This document shows positions 41,503 to 52,300 of a stretch of DNA of 64,000 nucleotides, one piece after another. Position 1 is the stretch's first letter. Every line of letters begins with the position of its first letter. The position numbers and the translations under genes were made by a program. This DNA is from Peronospora farinosa (Eukaryota > Oomycota > Peronosporomycetes > Peronosporales > Peronosporaceae): positions 45,251 through 109,250 of the forward strand of contig CANTFK010000878.1 of NCBI GenBank assembly GCA_947646735.1, read 5' to 3'. The notes beneath the pieces are model-generated. The model was not told the origin of the DNA and did not search any database. It saw nothing but the letters and a program-made list of their open reading frames with translations.

Positions 41503-43593
41503 TCACTTACGCGGGACCTTGCGGTATGCCTTCTGCTTCGTGGCACGGTAGCGCACAAAGAGCAAGTAGCCTCCCACAGCGGCGACAGGAAGAATGTACC
41601 ACGCAAATATTGTAACGCGGGGAGCTGTGACGCTTCGCAAACCGTCCTCGAGCTCAGTCTTCGTGTTCACAACAAGCTCCTTTATGTTAGCTGCATTCTT
41701 AATGCCAAGCTCTGCATCCTTGGGACGATAGTCATAGCCACCCTTAGGCTCCAGTGCGATGGGCTCCTTTGTCTTCGACGCTGACTCTTCTGCGGCAGCC
41801 GTATCCTTGATCTCCTTGGCCGCCTTTGCATCTGACTTCGACTTGTCTGCGGCAGCCGTATCCTTGGTCGCCTTGGCCACCTTTGCCTCCGACTTCGACT
41901 CTTCTGCGGCAGCCGTATCCTTGATCCCCTTGGCCGCCTTTCCATCAGACTTCGAATCTTTTGCGGCAGCAGTATTCTCGGTCGCCTTGGCCGCCTTGGC
42001 CTCCATCTCAGCTTTCTGAGTAGCCGAAGGAGCCTCTATCTCTTTCTTATCTTCACGACGCAGGGATACCGGTAACGCCACAGGGGTAGTATCTGCACCT
42101 TGCACCACAGGAACAACTACGTCACGATAACCAAAAGTCTTGCTCAGCCACTTGTCTACTTCCAGCATTTCCCAAGCACCTTCAGTGCCGCAGGTCGGGC
42201 ACATATCGGGCTTCGGCCAAATAGGGTGGTGAAGACGTTTGTTGACAGAGTTGTGCTGCTCCCATAGCCAGCGACGCAACGCCAACGGCTTGTTCTCAGC
42301 GTCTTTAATCTTCTTCACAGCCTCCACAGTGTTCTCCTTCAGAAAATGCTCGCGGCAATCGGCACAGCCAAAAAAGTACTTCATGAAACGACGGATCGAT
42401 GCCGCCACTGACACCATGAGTTCGTCGTTTTGTGCTCCTGTCTCAGGCGGGTTTAATGTTAGCATGTGAAACATGTTCCATTGGCCGCACGTGTAAAGCG
42501 CACATGCACGATACGTTGCTCCTTGCCCAATAAACAAGTCGTCCAGCCTCTGCCACTCGGGAATGTTAGCTCCCGTAAGATCTAACCGATCCGCCTCAGC
42601 TTTAAATGCAGCAACAGACCCTTTCTGCCATGTCTTTACAATTGCATCCCACGTGTCAAAGTCCAACAGCTCCTTGTCCATCACTTTCTCATACAACGGC
42701 GCGATTACTTTACGGTTAATCGCACCAGGAAAAGTCTTCGACACTACTTTTAGCCAACCCTTTAGAGCGTAAAACTCCTCATCCTTCATCACATCACTAG
42801 CCATGAATGCACCCTGCTTCAGTCCGAAGACAAAGGCCGATGCAGCATCCTGGATACGTGTGGTCTTATTCATCGGGAGCGTTGACTCTTCCCAGATCGC
42901 TGGCTCCGGTGTGTCTGTACTGTTCAGAGCTTCCTTCTCCTTCAATGTCGTATTTTTTCCCGCAGCAGCTTCCACCAGCTTTGGAGGTGTATAACCCGAT
43001 GGCCAACTTCCCGTCGTATTAAAAACTACTTCAGCATGCACGTCTTTCACAAATTCCTTAACCTCCTGCAGCGTATGAGTACCAACGACCCTCTTGTTCT
43101 CCATTTTAGGGTTCAATTTGTCAAAATTAAGTGCCATGAGCGTCGGAAAACCCGTCACTTCCACGCGACGACACTTTACTTGGTCCATGCAACTCACTGC
43201 ACCCACGTAAATGGTTCCCTTTTCCTTGTAATAAGCTGCAGCCTCCATAAATACAGGTGCAAACTGTTTGCAATGTGGACAACTGTTGTCATTTTATACA
43301 AAAACATCATATCTCAGTCACTTTTACAGCCTGATATAATGATAACACGACATTATTAACGTCAAAATGATCTACTCATTTACGTACAAGGGGTGATAAA
43401 AGTCGACAATCCATGGCTTATCCGTCTTGTTCATATACTGATCCCAATTCATGTCGGTTAAGTACGTAACGTTGGGGTGCCCCTTTGGAAAAAGAGGCTC
43501 GCCCTTCGCTTTGGGATCCCTAGCCGCACTAGAGGCCAACGTAGGCAAAGCCAGTAACGCCACAGCCGACACTAACGCTAACAGGAACTGCAT
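41503..43593 (-). CDS. QSOX: Quiescin sulfhydryl oxidase (QSOX)
   Basis: Exons on the minus strand: 43388-43593 and 41503-43282 (105-nt GTACGT...CAACAG intron) give 661 residues. Order: signal peptide (MQFLLALVSAVALLALPTLA); thioredoxin domain with VDFYHPF then CPHCKQFAPVF made across the junction; helical linker; Erv/ALR domain with CALYTCGQWNMFHMLTL, the redox pair in FFGCADCREHFL, LWEQHNSVNKRL and CPTC; a Lys/Ala/Asp-rich spacer of four 19-residue repeats; a membrane segment (IFAWYILPVAAVGGYLLFV) and basic tail. QSOX makes disulfides in secreted proteins with oxygen as acceptor and FAD as cofactor. Only one thioredoxin domain is present, as in plants and protists. Several N-glycosylation sites lie in the linker. 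Confidence 0.95.
41790..42010 (-). repeat. 57-bp tandem repeat in the QSOX coding sequence
   Basis: About four units of 19 codons (KDTAAAEESKSEAKVAKAT and variants) in the spacer before the membrane segment, all in frame. Confidence 0.75.
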
Positions 43594-44036
43594 ACTTGGA
43601 CGACGAAATTAACAGGATGGGGCGCTTTGATGTGTCAAATCGTAAACTGATCACACAATTGTGTGGGAGAGTTTATTGGTTATATCTCGATATATACTGG
43701 ATAATGATTGTGGATTGGATAATTTGACGCCCTATCAAATACGCTTACAATGATATGATTGGTCCAAATGGATATTTTATTCTTTACGAAAGCGTCCCAT
43801 TCTTACACTTGCAGATTACGTTGTACAAAGAGGAGGAGGTTCGAACGGCGAATGTGAAGGGCTACATAAGTAGCATGATTAACAAAATGTTTTATACTTT
43901 TGTTGCCATTCGGCATGTGTAACCTCAAGATCGACCAAGTTTATCACCGCTTTTACTTAATTGGCTACGTTGTGTCGGTGCAAAAAACACTGGCACCTTT
44001 GGTCGATAAGTTTTATTGGTCAAACCGCAATCTTAT
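43594..44036. other. QSOX upstream region
   Basis: 443 bp between the QSOX start and the family B element. It should hold the QSOX promoter. AT-rich, no gene seen. Confidence 0.5.
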
Positions 44037-44488
44037 TGTAACGAGGTGAGCCCGTTACATAATATTGACACTTATATGAAGTGTCAATAAAAATATTATT
44101 ATAATTAATAATATTTGACAATATTACCTTTTCTAATAATATTGTTCCTAGATCTCCTTGAAGTTGGAGATGCCCTCTCATTGGTTGATATGGGCCATCA
44201 TATCAACCAACGCGCTGACCAATGACCGATGGACGCGCGCAATGAGTGGAGGGCAAGTCGTCAACATACATAGTTGTAGTTTAATATAGTTAACATAGGT
44301 TATAACAGATTAGTTTTATTAAGATAGTTAACTATATTAAATACAGTTCTCTATTTCTAAGCGTTTGTTTAGAAGTAAAGCTTCCTCTGCCTCTTGTGTA
44401 AGAGAGGTAATTGAAACACCTGCTTTCACTGTAATCAGTGAAAGTAGACTATACTGTAATCAGTATAGTCGGAGGGTGCCCCATCACA
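44037..44488 (+). repeat. 5' LTR of the family B element
   Basis: Begins TGTAACGAGGTGAGCCCG and ends CCATCACA. It contains strong hairpins: a 10-bp stem at 44064-44088 and a 12-bp stem at 44181-44210. Confidence 0.95.
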
Positions 44489-44490
44489 CC

Positions 44491-44501
44491 TGGTAGCACT
44501 T
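44491..44501 (+). other. Primer binding site, family B element
   Basis: TGGTAGCACTT two bases after the LTR, identical to family A. Confidence 0.6.
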
Positions 44502-44535
44502 CGTGGTCCGTTCAGCGACCACCGCACCACCCGCT

Positions 44536-45487
44536 ATGGAATCAGCGGGTGATGAACGTCATCACGCAACGCGTGATGATTTCCGCCATTTGAGTGACCT
44601 CGAATGGAATGTGGTTCAGCGTATGGCTGAAACCATCGGAACCCCCTGCCATGCTCTCCGAACCACATCGCCAAGTTCATACAACATGAACTTGACGAAG
44701 TTGTAAAGAAACTCACCTTGCTAGAGGAGCAAGGTTCTCAACAGGCTGAACTGTTGAGAGAACAAGGCGCTCAACAAGCTGACTTGTTGATGCAGCAGGG
44801 TGCTCAACAGTCTGAACTGTTGAGACAACAGCAGGCTAGTGCTGTTGCTGCCGGGTCGGCGTATGCACGTCGACCCGAGTCCTTGAAGATTGATGCCTCC
44901 AAGTACAAGGCAGTCGAAAGCGACTCCTTGTTGAGATGGTTCGTCGAGCTCGACGATGCCATTGAGGCTCGTCGCATCGATGACGATGCGATGAAGGTCA
45001 AGTTCGCCATGTCGAACTCGTTAGCTGTATCGTACTGAACCCAATCGATGAACACACGCAGGTTACTGTGTTCATCAAGGGTCTGACAAATGGTCCTGTC
45101 AAGACCCACCTGTTCCGCTTGGAACTAAAAATCGCTGGATCAAGCGATCTCTGCAGCGGAACAGGAGGACTTTAGCCTACAACAGGCTAGTCCACTCGGG
45201 GTCCTATCGTCCACCGAGACGACAGGAGGGCGGAGGTCCAGAACCAATGGACCTCTCGTATGTAGAGAGCAAGCAACCTCGCTCTCCAGGGTACAAGGGA
45301 TTGCAAAAGTGCAATCGCTGTTAGAAGTTTGGCCACTACGCTTATGAGTGTAGTGCCCCACGCCCAGTGTCTCGTAACACTGGGAGTGACGGTCGACCGT
45401 CTGCCAAGAAGGGCCAGAGACGTGGGTCCCACGTTGCTGCGAAATCGCAACAACGTGGCGGACCATCAAAAAACGGTCGGGGTCAGT
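44536..45487 (+). pseudogene. gag of the family B element
   Basis: The ATG at 44536 opens MESAGDERHHATRDDF. A shift near 44645-44700 leads into a second frame with a Gln/Leu-rich 11-residue repeat (LLREQGAQQAD and variants, three units, 44718-44830), likely a coiled coil. The gag core follows (SLLRWFVELDDAIEARR). A further shift near 45035 precedes a zinc knuckle CNRC-KFGHYAYEC near 45310-45352, itself interrupted by a TAG. Not functional as it stands. Confidence 0.75.
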
Positions 45488-45539
45488 AGGGGCGGAGCGC
45501 CCTACTGATCCAGCAACGTCAAGAGAGTTCGCGGGACTC

Positions 45540-46392
45540 TTGACGAAGGTTGCTCCCAATACACAGTCACTGTGTGTTGCCGCTCCCAGTGATGAGGTAT
45601 TCCTCATCACATTGAAGATCGAAGTGACAAAGAACATGTCACTTCGCGCCCTAGTTGATTGTGGGGCTTCGAACAACTTTGTTCGACGCCAATCGCTAGA
45701 TGATCGTAGGCTCAAATATGTTGAGCGCGAGACCCCTCCAACGAGGATGACGGTGCGCCTTGCAACTGGCGCATCCGTAACAGTAAAGAAACGTGTAGTG
45801 GGAATTCACTACACGCTTGAAGTCAAAAATTACGATGATGATTTTCATCATACTTGACCTGGATGACAAATTTGATGTCATCCTAGGATTACCATGGCTC
45901 AGAAGGTACAAGCCATGGGTCAGCTGGCAGCATCGAACCGTGAAGATGCCTGCCGCTTGTTCATCAGATGGCCATCTGATGAATGTCTTGGAGCGTTCAC
46001 AAGCGTGTGAATGTACTACGAGTGCGTGCGATGAACTCACTTGTGGTACGGTCGTTAGTAGGACTTCACAAGAGCTCAGTATGACAGACAATCATACCGT
46101 GGAGCAAGTTGCTGGCGGCTGTGCAAAAGCACAGGCAGCGCCGAAGGTCCACCACTCGAATAAGTCAAGTGGACCGGGACATGAATGCTCGCCTAGAGGG
46201 CAGCATTCACCGAAGAGTAAACCGGTTGCCCAGAAGCGGCAACACGGTAATCCTAGATCAACTGGAGAGTTGATCGTAGAGGATCTCGCTGTGGTTGCGC
46301 CACCACAGCTAGAGGAAGTCGATGGAACAGGTTCCATCGAGCCTGCGGGAATAAGTCCCCAGGAAATAGTCACTGAGGGAATAAGTCCCTAG
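45540..46392 (+). pseudogene. Protease region of the family B element
   Basis: The active site reads ALVDCGASNNFVRRQSL: Asp-Cys-Gly in place of the usual Asp-Ser/Thr-Gly. The second half is in a shifted frame (LDLDDKFDVILGLPWLRRYK). The linker to RT is Pro/Ser/Gly-rich and full of inverted repeats. It ends at a TAG at 46390-46392. Confidence 0.75.
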
Positions 46393-46743
46393 GAAGTAAC
46401 CGAGACGTTGAACGTCTTGGTTAACGACGGATCAAACGTAGGCGCTTATACATTTGATCTGATCGCGCCTCCGAAGTTAACTTCGGAGATAACTCAGTTT
46501 CCTCCGCTAGAACCTAAAAGGTTCTTGCGTGATCTGCGTAGTGGCAAAGTCAAGCAGATCTGTGTGCTCGTCGCAGAAGACGAATACATGACTGACATTC
46601 GGTCAGCAACAGTTTTTGCCGAGAACGAACGGGTTCTTAGCAGCTCATCAATGGACGAAAGTGTTCTTGATGAGAAGACTCGGATTGAACGATATACATC
46701 GCAATCCTGGGAGTCGCTGAAGCCAGATCCTTTGTACTAGGAT

Positions 46744-49200
46744 TTGGTCGAATTTAAGGATGTATTCCCTGAATCCGTTACGTGCGAGTTGCCTAAGGAT
46801 TAAGGTACTCGACACGAGATCGACCTTGCTCCTGGCAAAAAATATTGTGTCATGAAGCAGTGGCCACTGCCTCGGGAACAGGTCGAGGCGATCAACAAGT
46901 TATTTGCCGATCGCCTAGCAGCGGGCCATGTGAGGGAGTCAACCTCACCTCACAGCTCTCCGACCTTCTGTGTGCGCAAGGCCACAGGAGGGTGGCGGAT
47001 AGTACACGCGTTCAACAAGTTGAACGCGGCAACGATACCGGCGCAAACGCCGATACCGAGAAAGGACGTAATCATAGATGGTATGTCTAAGAGTACCATC
47101 TTTTCGACCATGGATCTGATGGATGGTTTCTATCAGATCCTAATGCGTGAACGGGACATCCCGTACACAGCAGTGAGCACTCCCAGTGGTATGCTCTGGG
47201 AATGGTTGGTGACGCCGCAAGGGATTAGTAATGCAATAGCCACATTCAATAGATGTGTTTCACATCTATTGAGACCGGTGCGCGAATTCGCACCGAGTTA
47301 CTCCGATGATGTGTTCGTCCATAGTCGAGCTATGGACGGGAAAACAGACGTGGAAGTCCATAGATTCCACGTCCGTAAGGTTCTTACACTTATGCGCGAG
47401 AGTACGCCAACCTCAAGAAGTGTATATTCGCAGCTAGCGAAATACCACTTCTTGGGTGCATCGTCGGAAAGAACGGCGTACGCCCTGATCCAGAGAAGAT
47501 CAAGGCGATCACCGACTGGCCAGTGCCAGTCGATGTCAAGGGACTAAGGAAGTTCCTTGGGCTAGCGGCATACTTGCACAAGTACTCGCACAATTACGCC
47601 GAAATGACAGTACATCTTTCTTGTTTACTCAAGAAAAATGTTAAGTGGAACTGGAACGCTGATTGTCAGCGTTCCTTTGAGCGTATCAATCAAAGCTTGA
47701 TGCAATCGCCAGTGTTGGCGATTGCCGATCAAGACAGACCATTTCATGTGGTCTGTGACGCCAGTGATTTTGCAATCGGCTGCGCACTGATGCAATATGA
47801 TATAGACGGCGCCGAGCGTGTCGTCTGTTATCAATCGCGTCAGCTGCAACCGGCTGAGCGCAATTACCCGGTGCATGACAAGGAACTCCTTGCCATGAAG
47901 TATGCACTGGCTAAGTTTCGCGTCTATCTCTTAGGAGATAGACCGTTCATTGTATATACAGACCATGCGTCACTACGCACGGCTGTAAATAGTCCAAACC
48001 CCTCGCAACGAATGGCGAGATGGTTGTCGTTCTTCGCGGAGTACAACTTCTCCGTGGAGTATAAGCCGGGACGAGTTAACGTCGTCGCCGATGCTCTTTC
48101 ACGTCGGCCTGACCTAGAGCCGACTGTGCAATCCGACATTGATGTGAACACCACTGTCGCCACGCTGAGTACCAGCGTCTTGTCGTCGATCTTACTCGAC
48201 GACATTAGAAGGGCATGCGCACAAGATAATGATCTTGTACGCCTGATGGAGTACCTCAAGGACCCATCCACGCAAGCTAAGAAGCGCTTGCCTGCAATGT
48301 ATCGATCGAGAGAAGATCGATACACCCAGCGGAACGGCTTACTGTACTATACAGCCGTCAACAACGACACGCCTCGTGTCGTTGTACCGCCACAACATGA
48401 TCTCAGGTTACGGATCATGTTTGAATGTCACGATGCACCAATAAGTGGGCATCGCGGCCGTGAGAAGACCTACCTCACGGTCAGTCACGACTTTTACTGG
48501 CCACGACAGTATAAGTTTGTGCGCAAGTACGTGCGTGCTTGCGAGGTGTGCCAACGAGTGAAGCCTAGTCCTTCACTCCGTGCACCATTGCAGCCTCTAC
48601 CTGTTCCGGTAGAGTGCTGGGAGTCCGTATCAATGGACTTCGTCTTTGGGTTTCCCAAAGACGCTCACGGGAATAATGGTATTCTCGTGTTTGTGGACAG
48701 GTTCAGCAAGATGGTACATCTTGTTGCTGTACCTGAATCGATCACAGCAGCGGGCTGTGCTCGAGTGTTTACCGATACAATCTTTCGATTGCACGGTTTA
48801 CCCCGTGAACTTGTGTCCGATAGGGACCCCCGGTTCACGGCTGAGTTTTGGCGTTCCGTGTTCCAAACACTTGGAACACGGCTCACAATGTCTACTTGAC
48901 CATCCAGAAACTGATGGTCAGACTGAACGCGCCAATCGCGTCCTCGAAGAGATTCTTCGAGGGTACGTCCACTCGTTTACGAGCTGGAGTGAGTTCTTGT
49001 CGATGGTCGAATTTGCCATCAACAACTCCGTGCATGCCTCCACGACGCATACGCCATTCTACGTGAATGGCCTTCGCCATCCACGTGTCCCCACCTTAGT
49101 AGAGGGTGACTCTAATTTAAGGGGGGGGGGACTCGCTCGAGCGAGAACCAATCTGGCTCTTGCTCATCACGCGACGACGTTATGGTCGACGCGAAAGTAA
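46744..49200 (+). pseudogene. RT, RNase H and integrase of the family B element
   Basis: RT fingers FCVRKATGGWRIVHAFNKLN, palm YSDDVFVHS (Tyr-Ser-Asp-Asp), then a shift near 47400-47530. RNase H, open and complete, has VVCDASDFAIGCAL, DKELLAMKYALAKFRVYL, YTDHASLRTA and NVVADALSRRPDLEP. The integrase has zinc finger HDAPISGHRGREKTY...CEVCQRVKP and core SMDFVFGFPKD, VDRFSKMVHL, SDRDPRF; a shift at about 48890 precedes ETDGQTERANRVLEEI and NNSVHASTTHTPFYVNG. The 458-codon frame at 47523-48899 is the longest surviving piece. Confidence 0.9.
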
Positions 49201-50410
49201 CCGAAGTCGTACAATTCGACTTCGGTGAAGAGGAAGAAAGTAAGAGCGATGACGCTCTTACTGATAACGATGCTGAAGATATCAGCATCGTTCGAGGTAT
49301 CACAAGTGAGAACAGTTTTGTTCTCGCTGAATTAGTAACCGATATCTCTGCAGTGCACTCACAATGCACTGCAGCCAAAAGCAACGAGTCAGCTGAGGAT
49401 TTCCTGCTGACTCGTGAAGCGGTAGTCCGTTTCGTGCAAGATTCCATCGCGGAAGCGGTGGATAAGCAAAAACGAAACGCAGACAATAATGGAAGGGCAA
49501 ATGCTCAGACATTTATTGAAGGTGATTTAGTTTTACTGTCAACAGTAAACCTACCTAAACATGTAGTGACTAACGTGGGCAGCAATAATTGTTGCCCAAG
49601 TACATCGGCCCGTTTCGTGTATTGCGCCGCCTAGGCAACGCATACACGATCGAGTTGCCACGCAGGATGCGTACGCATCCTACGTTTTACGTGGGACGTC
49701 TTCGTCCGTACGTTCAGTTCGCGGCTTCTTCGAACGACGAAGATAGCTATTACTCTCAAGAATCCCCTTCAGATTCTTGTTGTCACGAACCAGATTCGAT
49801 ATCTGGTCGTGTAGAGATGAGATCGTCCCATGATATTGGACAATATCCTGACGAGCTGTCGCCAGCTCGTTACTTAGAGAAATGAAGCCGCCGTTCATTC
49901 TCCAATAGTGCGACAGCATTGTTTGCCCGAGACTTCTCATGGTCAAACCCAAGCTGTCGCACAATGTCCTCTAAGCGGTGACGCTTATTCCGTTCGTGAT
50001 CAACATCACAACGGAGCTCACGAGTTACACGGGCAAACCCGTCTAACTCTTCAGCCAAGTCCGATGAAAGAATCGGACAGGGTTTTTCCTCCACCACCGC
50101 ATCCGCTCGTGGACTCCTAGGTGGGAAGCGCTTCCTCGTGGAACGCTTACTAAATCATCGCGAGGTGAAGGGACGTCGGACGAGTTATCTCGTCCGGTGG
50201 CGTGGCTATCCGCCTTCGGCGGATAGCTGGGAACATCGGGCCCAACTGATGGCCGACGTTCCCGGCCTTGTCGAACAGTACGACAAGGGGCACCCGATGG
50301 TGAAGGACCATCGGAAAACGAGCGCCCAGCGCGCTCGTAAAGGGATTGCAAATGAGCAATCCCTTCACGCATTTCAGAAGAGATGCGAGCCCTCCATCAG
50401 GGCTCAGTAA
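49201..50410 (+). pseudogene. Integrase C-terminus and chromodomain of the family B element
   Basis: An acidic spacer (FGEEEESKSDDALTDND) is followed by a helical piece (FVQDSIAEAVDKQKRNADNN). A shift near 49590 leads to PKYIGPFRVLRRLGNAYTIE and HPTFYVGRLRPYVQF, the SH3-like end of integrase. After a degraded stretch, 50138-50410 encodes a chromodomain (VERLLNHREVKGRRTSYLVR, WRGYPPSADSWE). The antisense frame lies on the other strand of part of this region. Confidence 0.8.
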
Positions 50411-51398
50411 GGAGGTACGCCTCCTTAGGCGCTCTTGACGAGGTGCTCAGGTACCCCTGGCATGGGTCGCCCCAAGAGAGGCATAACAGGTCTGCCTCTC
50501 TAGATAACCGGTGCAAACGATAGCATGCACCGGACGTACTTCGTTTCTCAAACTTATTGCGGATAGCAAAAAGTCTTTGAAACCAAGCCTCTTTCTCAAC
50601 GTTTAAAACGTTGGTGATAAACGCGCTCCAAGATTGGAGGAACGCGTCAGCCTCACGCTTCTTGTGTGGGCCATACCATCGATGTGTAAGGAACACATCG
50701 ATGTAATAATCGTTCTCAGTGCGAAAGTTTTTCGCACTGGCGTCAAGGCCATGAAGCTTTGACGCATCAAACAACGGTATGGGGAACCGTTCGTTGGTCT
50801 TTCCAGACCAACGATCAAGCAGATGCTTAGGTAGCATTCATGGCTTGCGATCAGGAGCAAGACGCAATACGTTACGGTCTAAAGCCTCCTGCGTGGTGTC
50901 AACAGAAGTACCGACACCACAAGCATTAGTGTCAACAGAAGTACCGACACTATGAGCATTGATGTCAGTAGAAGCACTGACATCACTCTTACGGTCCCCA
51001 CCCGAGCCACTATTCTTCGACTCGTTTGGCGAGTCGTCTGATTCATCAGACGACTCGAACATTTCACGGTACATTGATTCACTCAATGTACCACGATCCC
51101 TCTTCGTAGCATTAGACGACGAGGTATCACCCCGGGGAGAGCCCGGAAGTGGAATAGGTGACCTTGAGCCGGATGCGTCATCCGACTCACCAGAGTAGTC
51201 AACGACTAACTCTGGGTCAACATCTTCACGTGGCGAAGCGCTACGTGAACCTGCAACAGGCGTTGCAGGCTGATGTTGAATTCCAGCAGACACATTAGTG
51301 TCTGCTGGCTGAGGCTGTGAAGCCTCAGTAACGGCTGCACAGAGCCGTGCAGCCGAGCTCTTGGCTGCCTTAGCAGCGACGCGCATTGACTTTGTCAT
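49680..51398 (-). pseudogene. Antisense ORF of the family B element
   Basis: On the strand opposite to pol an ATG at 51398 (MTKSMRVAAKAAKSSAARL) opens a frame that runs to 50397 with a single TGA (50838-50840): about 330 codons. The first part is Ser/Asp/Pro-rich and acidic. The second part is globular-looking (DRWSGKTNERFPIPLFDASK, IDVFLTHRWYG, FLQSWSAFITNVLNVEKEAW). Further left, over the chromodomain and integrase end, the minus strand keeps coiled-coil-like pieces (50097-49870, 49964-49680) in two frames. The layout matches the family A antisense ORF. It starts about 100 bp from the 3' LTR. Function unknown. Confidence 0.55.
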
Positions 51399-51480
51399 AG
51401 CGTAATTGTTGAATGAAAGAAAATTTAACAAGTTCTCCTTTCCCATAGTCACTAAACAGTCACTAATGTGACTGTTGGTT

Positions 51481-51494
51481 GAGGGGGGGGGTGA
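51481..51494 (+). other. Polypurine tract of the family B element
   Basis: A G-rich run (GAGGGGGGGGGTGA) directly before the 3' LTR. Confidence 0.6.
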
Positions 51495-51946
51495 TGTAAC
51501 GGGGTGAGCCCGTTACATAATATTGACACTTATATGAAGTGTCAATAAAAATATTATTATAATTAATAATATTTGACAATATTACCTTTTCTAATAATAT
51601 TGTTCCTAGATCTCCTTGAAGTTGGAGATGCCCTCTCATTGGTTGATATGGGCCTTCATATCAACCAACGCGCTGACCAATGACCGATGGACGCGCGCAA
51701 TGAGTGGAGGGCAAGTCGTCAACATACATAGTTGTAGTTTAATATAGTTAACATAGGTTATAACAGATTAGTTTTATTAAGATAGTTAACTATATTAAAT
51801 ACAGTTCTCTATTTCTAAGCGTTTGTTTAGAAGTAAAGCTTCCTCTGCCTCTTGTGTAAGAGAGGTAATTGAGGCACCTGCTTTCACTGTAATCAGTGAA
51901 AGTAGACTATACTGTAATCAGTATAGTCGGAGGGTGCCTCATTACA
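51495..51946 (+). repeat. 3' LTR of the family B element
   Basis: 452 bp, begins TGTAACGGGGTGAGCCCG and ends CTCATTACA. The first 23 bases form a 9-bp terminal hairpin, TGTAACGGG / CCCGTTACA. Confidence 0.95.
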
Positions 51947-52104
51947 CTTATAGCCTCGTATCGCTACGTGTAGGCTTCTGGCCCTTGAGTGGTTCATTTT
52001 TGCCATGTTTATACCAAATCAATGCTCATGTACTACAAAGATCAAATTTGCGCTATGTTGTCGCTAATTGTTGATCTACAGCATATGACAATTAAGACAT
52101 AATC

Positions 52105-52300
52105 TGTAATGGGGCACCCTCCGAATATACTGATAACAGTATAGTCTACCTACACTGATGACAGTGAAAGAAGGTGCCTCAATTACCTCAAGTAAACGTG
52201 AGCAGATGAAAGTCAATCAACTAAACAAACGCTTATTTGAGAAAGGAAAGAATACTGTATTTCATATAGTTAGCTATCTAATAAAACTAAATTGTTATAA
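52105..52300 (-). repeat. Inverted, truncated LTR remnant of family B type
   Basis: The reverse complement matches the last about 200 bp of the family B LTR, including the two TGTAATCAGT-type hairpins, with many changes and a deletion. It stops abruptly at 52300 where another repeat starts, so it was probably cut by that insertion. Confidence 0.75.

Larger units (their letters stand above)
44037..51946 (+). mobile_element. Full-length Ty3/Gypsy chromodomain retrotransposon, family B
   Basis: 7910 bp, 452-bp LTRs, target duplication CTTAT (44032-44036 and 51947-51951). Order gag, protease, RT, RNase H, integrase, chromodomain, then a 1-kb 3' region with an antisense frame. The LTRs differ at about six sites by eye (about 1.3%), so it is older than family A copy 2. 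Frames are broken by several stops and shifts. The internal sequence is packed with short inverted repeats. Confidence 0.95.

Noticed and set aside
41428..41784. 118-codon plus-strand frame at the QSOX end
   Set aside because: Antisense to the QSOX tail; composition follows from the repeat on the other strand.
43840..43870. A tRNA-like GGTTCGAA box upstream of the family B element
   Set aside because: No acceptor stem or anticodon arm could be folded around it.
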